Assembly (NCBI GenBank): GCA_947483555.1 | Contig: CANKMW010000021.1 | Span: 1-64,000, forward strand | Source: Myxococcales bacterium | Lineage (GTDB): Bacteria > Myxococcota_A > Polyangia > Haliangiales > Haliangiaceae | DNA length: 64,000 nucleotides | Reading direction: 5' to 3' | Part shown: in pieces, positions 1-8,113 of the stretch | Position numbering within the stretch: the first letter of the stretch is position 1 | Layout of the letters: each line of letters starts with the position of its first letter | Translations under genes and position numbers: made by a program | The notes under the pieces: model-generated | What the model was told of the DNA's origin: nothing | The model's input: only the letters and a program-made list of their open reading frames with translations | Databases searched by the model: none

Positions 1-1
1 G

Positions 2-616
2 ATCGTGCGCGAGCAGGTCTCGGCGTTCTCGGCCACCGACATCCAGCTCGAGACGCCGAAGGTGAAGCAGCTGATCGCCGAGAAGCTGGCCGCCAAGTTC
101 GGCACCACGCCGATCATGATCGAGAGCGTGGACATCGGTCAGATCCAGTTTCCAGGCGAGGTCGCCGACGCCATCTCGCGCAAGATCGCCAAGAAGCAGG
201 AGCTCGAGCGCCAGCAGTTCGTCCTGGCCAAGGCGACCAAGGAGGCCGCGATCCGGGTCCTCGAGGCGCTGCGGGTCGCCAAGCAGCAGATGATCATCAG
301 CTCGACGCTCGACCCGCTCTACGTGCAGCAGCGCGCGGTGCAGGTCTACAAGGCGATCGGCGCCTCGGCGAACCGCACCATCATCGTCCTGCCGAACATG
401 CCCGAAGGCACCGGCCTGCCCCAGGTCCTGACCGACGGCAAGCGTAAGACCCTCAGCGCCGACGACGAGAAGCTGCTCGCCGACATGGAATCCCGCTACA
501 TGCAGGAAGCGCGCAAGTCCGTCCCGGGCGTCGATCCCGCGTCGCCCGCGCCCGCACCCGCCGCGCCCGCACCCGCCGCGCCCGCACCCGCCGCGCTCGC
601 ACTCGCCGCGCCGTGA
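2..616 (+). CDS. SPFH/band-7 (prohibitin-like) protein, 5' end missing
   Basis: C-terminal part of an SPFH (stomatin/prohibitin/flotillin) membrane-associated scaffold protein; the start lies upstream of the window. What remains carries the end of the SPFH fold (motif SVDIGQIQFP), followed by a helical, charged Lys/Glu/Arg-rich region and a conserved-looking segment containing IIVLPNMPEG. The last 20 or so residues are an Ala/Pro tail encoded by a 15-bp DNA repeat, which is probably a low-complexity expansion and not a domain. Members of this family form large oligomers at membranes and often control proteases or organise microdomains; nothing visible here assigns a specific partner. The family call is good, the role unknown. 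Confidence 0.8.
   Translation: MVREQVSAFSATDIQLETPKVKQLIAEKLAAKFGTTPIMIESVDIGQIQFPGEVADAISRKIAKKQELERQQFVLAKATKEAAIRVLEALRVAKQQMIISSTLDPLYVQQRAVQVYKAIGASANRTIIVLPNMPEGTGLPQVLTDGKRKTLSADDEKLLADMESRYMQEARKSVPGVDPASPAPAPAAPAPAAPAPAALALAAP
551..610 (+). repeat. 15-bp tandem repeat encoding an Ala/Pro tail
   Basis: Three exact copies of cccgcacccgccgcg followed by one diverged copy, in frame in the SPFH gene, encoding APAPA units. It is one of several short G/C-rich arrays in the window. Confidence 0.85.
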
Positions 617-671
617 TCCGGCATCGATGCCGTCCAGCGATGTGGCTGGAGCTGCCCTGCGAGTCCGGACG

Positions 672-1784
672 CTACTCCGCCAGGTGGAGCACCAGCACCG
701 GCCGGTGACAGACGTGAAGCAGGCGATCGGTCAGCGAGCCGGCGAGGGCTCGGGCGATCCCGACCCGCGCGTGCGACGCGATGCAGACGACGTCGGCGCC
801 CACCCGCTCGGCGGCGGTCGCGATCGCGTGGGCGACGTCGCCGTCGTGGACAACGTGGGCGTGCGCAATCACGTCGGGGCGGCTCGCCGGTGGCAGCGCG
901 AGCATCGCCGCGGCCAGCGCCGCGTCGTCGCCGTGGTCGTCGCCGTTGACGACCTGGATCAGGTGGAGCTCGCCGTGCTCCGGTAGCAGCGCGAAGGCGT
1001 ACGGGATCGCGCGGCTCGCAAACGCGGAGCCGTCGGTGGCGACCATCGCGATCCGGAAGGCCGGCACCTCGTCGGTCACGTCGCTGGCGCGGAGCGGCAC
1101 GCACAGCACCGACTGGGCGGCGTCATGCAGGACCACCGCCGCGACCGACGACAGCTTGCGCAGCCGGCCCCGGTGGTGATTGCCGACGACGATGAGATCG
1201 GCCCGGTGGTGTTCGGCGGCGTCGGTCAGGTGATCGCCGATCCGGCCGAGGCCCCGCGCCGCGACGATCACCAGCGCACCGTCGCCCGGGAGCGCGGCCA
1301 GGCGGTGGGCGATGTCGCGCACGATGAACGTCTCCAGCTCCGCGGACGGCTCCACCATCGAGACCCGCCGCACTCCGTACTGACGCGCCGCCTCGTCGGG
1401 GTAGTAGACGTGGACGATCGTCACGTCGACTGCGCCGGCGGCGCGCAGGGCCCTGACCAGGTGGAGGGCCGCGACCGTGTTCGCGGTCTCATCCCAGCCG
1501 AGGACGAGGCGCAGCGGCCGCGCCCCGGCGGCCCAGGCCAGGAACGGTTCGGCGTCGCGCACGACCAGGAGCGGCACCGCGGCATGGCGCGCCAGCCAAT
1601 CGACCGGCGCGCTCGTGCCGACGACCAGGAGCTCGGCCGCCTCGCCGTGCGCAGCGTCGGCCAGTCGCTCGGCGCCGCCGCTGATCTGCACGACGCGCTG
1701 GTTGCGCCGACGACCGATCGCGGTGGCGACCGCGAGCGCGGTCGAGGACGGATCGGTGGGATCGAGGCCACAGACGATGGACAT
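672..1784 (-). CDS. tandem universal stress protein (UspA family), 370 aa
   Basis: Universal stress protein with more than one Usp fold, twice the usual 140-160 aa length. The N-terminal portion is divergent; a middle part contains LRLVLGWDETANT and LIVVGNHHRGRL, and the C-terminal domain starts with AMVATDGSAFASRAI and ends with the typical CHRPVLVLHL strand. The C-terminal domain has the S/D-rich first loop but its G-2x-G-9x-G(S/T) nucleotide signature is only partly kept (SHARVGIARALAGSLTDRLL), so ATP binding is likely but unproven. It lies 71 bp downstream of a TerC-family gene on the same strand, so the two probably form one stress or metal-response unit. Cytoplasmic. Confidence 0.88.
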   Translation of the reverse strand: MSIVCGLDPTDPSSTALAVATAIGRRRNQRVVQISGGAERLADAAHGEAAELLVVGTSAPVDWLARHAAVPLLVVRDAEPFLAWAAGARPLRLVLGWDETANTVAALHLVRALRAAGAVDVTIVHVYYPDEAARQYGVRRVSMVEPSAELETFIVRDIAHRLAALPGDGALVIVAARGLGRIGDHLTDAAEHHRADLIVVGNHHRGRLRKLSSVAAVVLHDAAQSVLCVPLRASDVTDEVPAFRIAMVATDGSAFASRAIPYAFALLPEHGELHLIQVVNGDDHGDDAALAAAMLALPPASRPDVIAHAHVVHDGDVAHAIATAAERVGADVVCIASHARVGIARALAGSLTDRLLHVCHRPVLVLHLAE

Positions 1785-1799
1785 GTGTCACGGCTCCTG

Positions 1800-1820
1800 C
1801 CCCGCGCGCCGAGCGCGGGG
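1800..1820. other. 8-bp GC hairpin between TerC and USP genes
   Basis: Perfect inverted repeat ccccgcgc / gcgcgggg with a 5-nt loop, between the stop of the terC-like gene and the start of the usp gene. It could reduce read-through or expose/hide the downstream start. There is no T tract, so a classical intrinsic terminator is doubtful. Confidence 0.35.
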
Positions 1821-1855
1821 GCGTTGTAGTCCGGGGTCTCTCACCATGCTCGGGA

Positions 1856-2824
1856 TCATCGGGCCTCCGCGTTGGGAGTGACGGCGACCGCGGCGGCCGC
1901 CCGTTCGCGACGGCCGGACACGACCCACGACCAGCTGATCGAGAGGGCGAGGATCGTGGCGATCACACCGAGCGAGACCCAGGTCGGGACCTTGTAGACC
2001 TCGGCGATCATCATCTTGACGCCCACGAAGCCCAGGATCACCGCGAGCCCCACCTTGAGGTACGCGAAGCGCTGATACGCGCCGGCCATGAGGAAGTACA
2101 GGGAGCGCAGCCCGAGGATCGCGAAGACGTTCGACGTGAAGACGATGAACGGGTCGCGGGTGACGCCGAAGATCGCCGGGATCGAGTCGAGCGCGAACAC
2201 GACGTCGGAGACCTCGATGAGGAGCAACGACAGGAGGAGGGGCGTGGCCACCCGGCGACCGCCATCGCGGATGAAGAAGCGTTGCCCGTCGAGCCGGGTG
2301 GTCGACGGGATCACCCGGCGGAACCAGCGCATCATCCGACTCTCTCCGGGACTCTCGTCGTGGTCGCGCGACAGGAACATCTTGATCCCGGTGACCACCA
2401 GCAGGCCGCCGAAGACGTAGATCATCCAGTGGAAGGCCTCGAGCAGCGCGACGCCGCCCAGGATCATCCCGGCCCGCAGGAAGAGGGCGGTGATGATGCC
2501 CCAGAACAGGACGCGGTGCTGGTGGATCGCCGGGATCCCGAACGACGCGAAGATGATGACGAAGACGAAGATGTTGTCGACGGACAGGGACTTCTCGATC
2601 AGGTAGCCGGTCAGGAACTCGGTCGCGGCCTGGCCGCCGAACTGGCGCCAGATCCACAGGTCGAACAGGAGCGAGGTGGCGATCCAGACCGCGGACCACG
2701 TGAGGGCTTCCTTGAAGCGAACCTCGTGCGCCGTGCGGTGGAAGATGCCGAGGTCGATGGCGAGAAAGCCGAGGACCAGGCCGATGAAGCCGACCCAGAG
2801 TAGTGGCGATCCGACGGTCTCCAT
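1856..2824 (-). CDS. TerC/Alx-family integral membrane protein (long form), 322 aa
   Basis: TerC family membrane protein of the Alx-like long type, close to the 321-residue size of Escherichia coli Alx. Signature segments with acidic membrane residues are visible: EKSLSVDNIFVF near residue 75-85 and EVSDVVFALDSIPAI near residue 205-220, with 8-9 hydrophobic segments. The family is linked to metal (Mn and others) homeostasis and co-translocational metalation of exoenzymes. The gene is divergent from the NhaR-like regulator and is followed by a USP gene. A second, shorter TerC lies at 4438-5214. I looked for a Mn-responsive yybP-ykoY motif upstream but could not convince myself of one. Confidence 0.9.
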   Translation of the reverse strand: METVGSPLLWVGFIGLVLGFLAIDLGIFHRTAHEVRFKEALTWSAVWIATSLLFDLWIWRQFGGQAATEFLTGYLIEKSLSVDNIFVFVIIFASFGIPAIHQHRVLFWGIITALFLRAGMILGGVALLEAFHWMIYVFGGLLVVTGIKMFLSRDHDESPGESRMMRWFRRVIPSTTRLDGQRFFIRDGGRRVATPLLLSLLLIEVSDVVFALDSIPAIFGVTRDPFIVFTSNVFAILGLRSLYFLMAGAYQRFAYLKVGLAVILGFVGVKMMIAEVYKVPTWVSLGVIATILALSISWSWVVSGRRERAAAAVAVTPNAEAR

Positions 2825-2830
2825 GGGCCC

Positions 2831-2968
2831 TCAGGCGACGAGGAGCCGGCGCGGTGGACCATCGACCGCGAGCGGACGGACGCCGACAGCCATGGCCCGG
2901 CCGCGGCGGTCCCCCCGTCCATGACCGGTCCGTTTCGCAGGGTCGTGACGAGGCTCGTCCGCCGCCAT
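2831..2968 (-). CDS. candidate 45-aa small ORF upstream of terC-like gene
   Basis: A 45-codon ORF starting at 2968 has an unusually strong Shine-Dalgarno sequence (ggaggaga, about 6 nt before ATG) and ends 6 bp before the TerC start. The predicted peptide is Arg/Gly-rich with no membrane segment and no family I recognise, so it could be a translated leader or a chance ORF in GC-rich DNA. The quality of the ribosome site is the main argument; codon bias cannot settle it at this length. If translated, termination next to the terC start would couple the two. Confidence 0.35.
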   Translation of the reverse strand: MAADEPRHDPAKRTGHGRGDRRGRAMAVGVRPLAVDGPPRRLLVA

Positions 2969-3138
2969 GGTGGTCTCCTCCGGTTCCAGGACGTCGGCTC
3001 ACGACGCGCAGCACGACCACGGCCGAAGAAGATCCCATGGCGGCGCTGCGCGCTGTGACCCGACGCAGTCACCATGGGGTCACGTGGTAAAGTCGACCAT
3101 TCGGAAGTTACGCCCGACAACGTTGGAGAATCGTACGC
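2969..3138. promoter_or_regulatory. divergent intergenic region between TerC operon and nhaR
   Basis: About 170 bp (or 314 bp if the small ORF is not real) separating two divergent units. It holds three GTGAC/GTCAC half-sites at 3055-3059, 3068-3072 and 3079-3083; the first two form an inverted repeat with 8 bp between. LysR regulators commonly bind such sites in divergent regions, so these are candidate operators. A ggaga ribosome site precedes the nhaR ATG. I see no other gene in this stretch. Confidence 0.35.
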
Positions 3139-4047
3139 ATGTCGGCTGCCCTCGAATGGCTGAACTACCATCATCTCCACTACTTCTGGATGGTCGCTCG
3201 GGAAGGCACGATCGCCCGGGCCAGCGAGAAGCTCCGGTTGACCCATCCCACGATCTCGACCCAGATCAAGGTGCTCGAGGGCGCCATGGGGGAGAAGCTG
3301 TTCGAGCGCCAGGGCCGGCGGCTCGTGCTCACCGAAGTCGGCCAGGTCGTGTACCGCTATGCGGAGGAGATCTTCTCGCTCGGCCGCGAGATGCTCGATA
3401 CCGTGAAGGGGCGGCCCACCGGCAAGGCGACGCGCCTCGTCATCGGCGTCGCCGACTCGGTGCCGAAGTTGCTCGTCGGCAAGCTCCTCGAGCCGCTGCG
3501 GCGGTCCAGCCAGCCGATCCACGTGGTGTGTCGCGAAGACCGCCCGGAGCGGCTGCTCGTCGAGCTGGCCACTCACATGGTCGACGTGGTCGTGTCAGAC
3601 GCGCAGGTGCCGACCGGGAGTGGAGTCAAGGCGTGGAGTCACTTGCTGGGCGAGTGCGGGGTCACGTTCTTCGCGGCGGCCGAGCTCGGGATCAGTCGCC
3701 GCGGATTCCCCCAGTGCCTGGACGGAGCTCCGGTGGTGTTGCCGACCTGGACCACCGTGTCGCGGCAGGCGCTCGAGGAGTGGTTCGAGCGGTTGAAGAT
3801 CCGCCCGAAGGTGGTGGCCGAGGTCGAGGACAGCGCCCTGCTCAAGACGCTCGGGCAGGCCGGGTGGGGCGCGTTCCCCACGCCGTCCGCGCTGGCCGGT
3901 ACGGTGCGAGCCAAGTACGGCGTCGCGGCCATCGGAACGACCGACGACGTGCGCGAACGGTTCTACGCCATCACCATGGAACGACGGATCAAGAACCCTG
4001 CGGTCGCGGCGATCCAGGAGGCGGCGCAGCAGCGGCTGTTTGCGTGA
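3139..4047 (+). CDS. nhaR: LysR-family regulator, NhaR type
   Basis: 302-residue LysR-type transcriptional regulator. The N-terminus ([18 protein letters not shown], then [19 protein letters not shown]) is the winged helix-turn-helix of the NhaR subfamily, which senses Na+ in enterobacteria and activates the nhaA antiporter; in other phyla the inducer is often unknown. A periplasmic-binding-like effector domain follows, with [17 protein letters not shown]. Length fits the family. It is divergent from a TerC/USP unit, its most likely target by position. Its stop codon is overlapped by a fragment of a carbonic anhydrase gene, suggesting a rearrangement right at the 3' end. Subfamily assignment is firm; the signal sensed is inference. 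Confidence 0.88.
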   Translation: MSAALEWLNYHHLHYFWMVAREGTIARASEKLRLTHPTISTQIKVLEGAMGEKLFERQGRRLVLTEVGQVVYRYAEEIFSLGREMLDTVKGRPTGKATRLVIGVADSVPKLLVGKLLEPLRRSSQPIHVVCREDRPERLLVELATHMVDVVVSDAQVPTGSGVKAWSHLLGECGVTFFAAAELGISRRGFPQCLDGAPVVLPTWTTVSRQALEEWFERLKIRPKVVAEVEDSALLKTLGQAGWGAFPTPSALAGTVRAKYGVAAIGTTDDVRERFYAITMERRIKNPAVAAIQEAAQQRLFA

Positions 4048-4193
4048 CGATCGTGCAAGACGCGTGGCGGCGCGGGCAGAACGTCACCGTGCACGGCTGG
4101 ATCTACTCGCTCGCCGACGGGCTGCTCCACGACCGCGGCCTCGCGGTCGCCGCTCCGGAACCGACCCCGCCCGACTACCGGCGCTTCCACTGA
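4044..4193 (+). pseudogene. 3' fragment of a beta-class carbonic anhydrase gene
   Basis: In the +2 frame relative to nhaR, overlapping its last codon, about 49 codons read [20 protein letters not shown] and then [10 protein letters not shown] before a stop. This matches the C-terminal helix and strand of bacterial beta-carbonic anhydrases (pattern VQ-AW-RGQ-L-VHGWIY-L-DGLL-DL). The zinc-binding Cys/His/Cys part and the N-terminal two thirds are absent, so the piece cannot be an active enzyme. The match begins exactly where nhaR ends, which is what a deletion or recombination joint would leave. It is probably not expressed. Confidence 0.75.
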
Positions 4194-4360
4194 GCGACCC
4201 CGGGCCGGCCGCTTCGTCTTCACCGGCCCGACGGCACAGTTCGAGTCACTCGACGCATCGGCGCGAGATTATCGAATGGTCTACGTGTTGCGAGATGGTC
4301 ATCGTGGCTGGACCAGTGAGCGAGCGAAAGGGCACGACCATCCGGATCTTCACGCCGGCT

Positions 4361-4385
4361 CTCGGCGGGCGTGGAGCCCGCCGAG
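4361..4385. other. 10-bp perfect hairpin upstream of second terC
   Basis: ctcggcgggc / gcccgccgag with a 5-nt loop, about 50 bp before the start of the second TerC gene. It resembles the palindrome at 16802-16824 in sequence and layout, so it may be a dispersed element or a 5'-UTR structure. Confidence 0.45.
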
Positions 4386-4437
4386 GGCTTGACAAGGGCC
4401 AGGTGCCTGAGTCGAATCTCGCCGACCCGGAGTAGCG

Positions 4438-5214
4438 ATGGACCTCGTGCTCGACCCCGACGTGCTGATCAGCCTGGCGACACTCACGGCGATGGAGATC
4501 GTCCTGGGGATCGACAACGTCGTCTTCATCGCCATCCTCGCCGGCAAGCTGCCCCCCGAGCAACAGGCGAGAGCGCGCCGCCTCGGGCTCGCTCTCGCGC
4601 TCGTCCTGCGGCTACTGCTCCTGTTCGCGATCTCCTGGGTGATGGGGCTCACGGCCGGGCTATTCACGGTGCTGGACACGGAGTTCTCGGGCCGCGACCT
4701 CATCCTGCTCGGGGGCGGGTTGTTCTTGATCGCCAAGGCGACCCACGAGATCCACGACAAGCTCGAGGTCGGACACGGCAACAGCGCGGCACCCAAGGGC
4801 TCGGCGTCATTCGGCCTGATCCTCGCGCAGATCCTCGTCCTCGACGTCGTGTTCTCGCTCGACTCGGTCATCACGGCCGTGGGCATGGCCGGTCACATTG
4901 CGGTCATGGTCATCGCCATGATCATCGCGGTCGGCGTGATGTTGGTGTTCGCGGGTCGGATCGGTGACTTCGTCAACCGGCACCCGAGCATGAAGATCCT
5001 CGCCTTGAGCTTCCTGGTCCTCATCGGCGTGATGCTCCTGGTCGAGGGGATGGGCGAGCACGTCGGAAAGGGATACATCTACTTCGCGATGACCTTCTCG
5101 CTCGTGATCGAGATGCTCAACATGAGGCTGCGCCGGAGGCACGAGCCGGTGACGCTCCACCATCGCCTCGAGGCCGAGGTCGGTTCCGTGACCGCCCAGC
5201 CCGGACCGCCGTAG
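4438..5214 (+). CDS. TerC-family membrane protein (short YgdQ-like form), 258 aa
   Basis: Second TerC family protein, of the shorter YgdQ-like type (usual length 230-260). It carries the two acidic signatures, MEIVLGIDNVVFIAILAGKL near the N-terminus and LDVVFSLDSVITAVGMAG near the middle, with seven or so membrane helices and a charged C-terminal tail. A role in metal homeostasis or in supplying metals to secreted enzymes is the family expectation. It does not look co-transcribed with the first terC-like gene, which is on the opposite strand. A 244-bp leader with a strong hairpin precedes it. It is convergent with the methyltransferase gene. Confidence 0.88.
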   Translation: MDLVLDPDVLISLATLTAMEIVLGIDNVVFIAILAGKLPPEQQARARRLGLALALVLRLLLLFAISWVMGLTAGLFTVLDTEFSGRDLILLGGGLFLIAKATHEIHDKLEVGHGNSAAPKGSASFGLILAQILVLDVVFSLDSVITAVGMAGHIAVMVIAMIIAVGVMLVFAGRIGDFVNRHPSMKILALSFLVLIGVMLLVEGMGEHVGKGYIYFAMTFSLVIEMLNMRLRRRHEPVTLHHRLEAEVGSVTAQPGPP

Positions 5215-5298
5215 ACGCGGGCCCCGGTCAGGACTCGGTGAGGGTGGGCTCGCGCCCGAGACCGCCGGTGTCATCAGACCGCCGGTCGGCGCCGACGC

Positions 5299-6132
5299 CT
5301 ACACCCGGGTCGCGGCGACCAGCCGGGTCGCCATGGTGCAGGCGATGGCGCCGTCGTCGCGGCGCCAGCGCGCGCACGCGGCGAGGAAGCGGGCCCGCAC
5401 CTCGTCGACCTCGGCGGCCACGACGCCGTCGAGCTCGTAGAGGGTCGACATCGTCGACCACACCTCGTCCGGCGATCCGGACAGATCGACTGGCAGCTCC
5501 TCGATCGCCAGCGCCGACCAGCCGCGCTCGACGGCGAAGATGGCGCACAGCCCGCGGTCGCTGCGCGCCCGCACCTCGCCGAGCCGCGGCATCGCGGGCC
5601 CGGCCGCCGCCGCCGCGCGCGCCGCCGGCAACACCAGCTCGACCGCGCCCGCGTACGCGTCGTCGCCCCGCGGCCCGCCGCCCACCACGGTGACGAAGCG
5701 GCCGCTGGGCGCGAGCACACGCTGCACCTCGGCGGCGACCAGATCGGGATCGCGCATGAGCGTGAACGCGAGGTGGGAGACCACGACGTCCGTGGTGGCG
5801 TCACCGAGCGGTAGCGACTGCGCGCGAGCGTGCACCAGTCCCACGCCGAGGCGACGCGCCGCGGCGGCGGCCAGCTCGTCCCGGCTGAGGTCGACACCGA
5901 CCAGCGCCGCTGGCGCGGCGCCGCCCGCGATCAAGACCGCCAGCAGCGCGCCGTCGCCACAGCCGAGATCGACGACCCGCCCGACGCCCGGCCCGACCGC
6001 CCGCGCCAGCGCATCGTACGACGAGCCACCGCCGGCGACGCGGCCCCGGCTGAACGCCCGCGCGGTCACGCCCGGATGACGGCGGTGAAAGTCGCGCAGG
6101 AACCGCTCCTGCTGGTCGCGAGCGTCGGACAC
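5299..6132 (-). CDS. class I SAM-dependent methyltransferase
   Basis: 277-residue methyltransferase with a Rossmann-type SAM fold of the UbiE/Methyltransf_11 kind. Motif I is VVDLGCGDGALLAVL (about residue 52-66), the acidic end of strand 2 is in VGVDLSRDEL, and the post-I segment ATTDVVVSHLAFTLM follows. The substrate cannot be told from sequence. The first 30 residues (FLRDFHRRHPGVTARAFSRG) resemble methyltransferases acting on small metabolites. It is divergent from an EamA transporter with about 50 bp between the starts, so a shared promoter zone is likely. Confidence 0.85.
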   Translation of the reverse strand: MSDARDQQERFLRDFHRRHPGVTARAFSRGRVAGGGSSYDALARAVGPGVGRVVDLGCGDGALLAVLIAGGAAPAALVGVDLSRDELAAAAARRLGVGLVHARAQSLPLGDATTDVVVSHLAFTLMRDPDLVAAEVQRVLAPSGRFVTVVGGGPRGDDAYAGAVELVLPAARAAAAAGPAMPRLGEVRARSDRGLCAIFAVERGWSALAIEELPVDLSGSPDEVWSTMSTLYELDGVVAAEVDEVRARFLAACARWRRDDGAIACTMATRLVAATRV

Positions 6133-6182
6133 CGGGCGCGATGGTACCTTCGCGCCGTGCTGTCCACGCTGGCCGGGATGCG

Positions 6183-7031
6183 GTGAGCGAGCGGCGGGTC
6201 GGGTGGGGCGGCGCCGCCGCGGTGGCCGGCGCCGCCGCCCTGTGGGGCCTGTGGAGCCTGTTCGTGCGGCCGGCCGCGCTGCCGGCCGCGACCTTCGGCG
6301 CGCTGGTGTTCGTGGTCATGGCGGCGACCACGTTGCCGGCGGCGCTGACCGCGACGCCGGCGGTGTGGAGCCGACGCGCGTTGATCCTGCTCGCGGCCAA
6401 CGGTGCCTTCGACGCCGCCAACGTGCTGACGTACTTCGCGGCGCTGCAGGAGACCACGGTCGCGGTCGCGGTGCTCACCCACTACCTGGCGCCGGTCTTG
6501 ATCGCCGTGCTGGCACCGGTCGTCGAGCGCGAACGGGTGCCGGGCGCGGTGCCGGCGGCGCTGATCGCATGCGCGGGGCTGACGCTGGTGCTCGAGCCGT
6601 GGCGCGGCGAAGTCGACCTGACCGGCGCCGCGCTCGGCACCGCCAGCGCGGTGGCCTATGCGGGCAACGTCTTCGTCGTGCGCCGCCTGGTGCCGCTGCT
6701 CGGCGTCGCGCGCGTGATCTCGTATCACGCGTTCCTGGCCGCGGCCCTGATGGCGCCGTTCGCGATCGCGGCCGGCGTGGTCCCCGGCACCCGCGCCCTG
6801 GCCTGGGTGGCGAGCGGCGCGGTCGTGCTCGGCGCCGTCGCCGGCGTGATCTACGTCCGCGGCCTGGCGGTGATCGGGGCGAGCCGCGCCGCCATGCTCA
6901 CCTACGCCGAGCCCGTGGTCGCGGTCGCGGTGGGGGCGATCGCGTGGGCCGAGCCGGTCGGCCAGCTCGCCGTCGGCGGCGTGGTGATGATCGTCGCCAG
7001 CGGCGCCTGGGTGGCGCGCCCCCGGCCCTGA
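6183..7031 (+). CDS. EamA/DMT-family transporter
   Basis: Drug/metabolite-transporter superfamily protein with about ten hydrophobic helices in two EamA halves (first GAAALWGLWSLFVRP, second beginning TGAALGTASAVAYAGNVFVV). The GTG at 6183 is chosen because the protein then begins a few residues before the first helix and matches the usual 280-300 aa; the ATG at 6141 would add a charged, unrelated leader. Members export amino acids, nucleosides or other metabolites, and the substrate here is unknown. It ends 19 bp before the glycosyltransferase start and may be co-transcribed with it. Confidence 0.85.
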   Translation: MSERRVGWGGAAAVAGAAALWGLWSLFVRPAALPAATFGALVFVVMAATTLPAALTATPAVWSRRALILLAANGAFDAANVLTYFAALQETTVAVAVLTHYLAPVLIAVLAPVVERERVPGAVPAALIACAGLTLVLEPWRGEVDLTGAALGTASAVAYAGNVFVVRRLVPLLGVARVISYHAFLAAALMAPFAIAAGVVPGTRALAWVASGAVVLGAVAGVIYVRGLAVIGASRAAMLTYAEPVVAVAVGAIAWAEPVGQLAVGGVVMIVASGAWVARPRP

Positions 7032-7050
7032 CGGGTACGATGTCGGCACC

Positions 7051-8094
7051 ATGGCGCTACCGCTGGTCACCATCGCGATGCCGGCCTTCAACGAGGAGCG
7101 GTTCATCGAGACCTGCATCCGCTCGGTCCAGGCCCAGGACTACGCCCGCGATCGAATCGAGATCTTGATCGCCGACGGCCGCAGCGAAGACCGGACGCGC
7201 GAGATCCTGACCGCGCTGGCGGCCGACGACCCGCGCATCCGCGTGGTCGACAACCCGGAGCGGCTGCAGGCCGCCGGCCTCAACCGCCTCATCCGCGAGG
7301 CGCGCGGTGAGATCGTCGTCCGCATGGACGTCCACTGCGAGTACGCGCCGACCTACGTCCGGACCTGCGTCGAGACCCTCGAGCGCACCGGCGCCGACAA
7401 CGTCGGCGGCGCGCAGCGCGCCAAGGCGAAGCCGGGCCCGGCCGGCGACTTCCAGCGCGCGCTGTGCGCGGCGCTGACCTCGCCGCTCGGGGTCGGCGGC
7501 GCCGGCTACCGCGATGCCAGCCGCGAGGGCTTCGTCGACACCGTGTTCCTGGGCGCGTTTCGCAAGCGGGTCTTCGAAGCCATCGGCCTCTACGACCCCA
7601 AGGCGATCACCAACGAGGACGCCGAGCTCAACCAGCGCCTGCTCGAGTCCGGCGGCAAGATCTACCTGTCGCGCGACATCGAGGTGCACTACTACCCGCG
7701 CGACTCGTTCTCGACGCTCGCGAAGCAGTACTACAAGTACGGTCGTGGCCGGGCGCGCACGCTGCTCAAGCTCGGTCGCTTCCCGACCCTGCGCCCGGCG
7801 ATCCCGTTCCTGATGGTGGTGGGCGGGGCGACGTTGCTGGTGGTCCCACCGCTGTGGCCGCTGGCGCCGGCGGCGGTCGCGGCCTACGCGCTGGCCACCG
7901 GCGTCGAGGCGGTTCGCATCGGGCGCGCGCTCGGTCCCGCCGGCATCGCCACCACCTGGGCCATCCTGCCCACGCTGCACCTCAGCCACGGCGTCGGGTT
8001 CGCCGCCGGCCTGCTCCGCTACCTGCGCGAGCCCGACTGGGCCCCGCTGGAACGACTGGAGCCGACGCCACGGGCCCAGCTGCGCGTGGTCTGA
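7051..8094 (+). CDS. family 2 glycosyltransferase, succinoglycan ExoA-like
   Basis: GT-A fold inverting glycosyltransferase of 347 aa. Visible are the opening PLVTIAMPAFNEERFIE, the nucleotide-binding IEILIADGRSEDRT, the metal-site region VVRMDVHCEYAP (D-x-H instead of D-x-D, as in ExoA-type enzymes), and the acceptor loop NEDAELNQRLLESGGKIYLS. A C-terminal pair of hydrophobic segments fixes it to the inner membrane. ExoA relatives add glucose to lipid-linked exopolysaccharide precursors, so a part in surface polysaccharide synthesis is likely, though no other polysaccharide gene is nearby. It is convergent with the large helicase gene. Confidence 0.87.
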   Translation: MALPLVTIAMPAFNEERFIETCIRSVQAQDYARDRIEILIADGRSEDRTREILTALAADDPRIRVVDNPERLQAAGLNRLIREARGEIVVRMDVHCEYAPTYVRTCVETLERTGADNVGGAQRAKAKPGPAGDFQRALCAALTSPLGVGGAGYRDASREGFVDTVFLGAFRKRVFEAIGLYDPKAITNEDAELNQRLLESGGKIYLSRDIEVHYYPRDSFSTLAKQYYKYGRGRARTLLKLGRFPTLRPAIPFLMVVGGATLLVVPPLWPLAPAAVAAYALATGVEAVRIGRALGPAGIATTWAILPTLHLSHGVGFAAGLLRYLREPDWAPLERLEPTPRAQLRVV

Positions 8095-8113
8095 ACCGCG
8101 ACCGGGCCGCCGG

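Noticed and set aside
3139..4437. Mn riboswitch (yybP-ykoY) before the second terC
   Set aside because: The conserved internal loop sequences could not be found by eye; only a simple hairpin is present.
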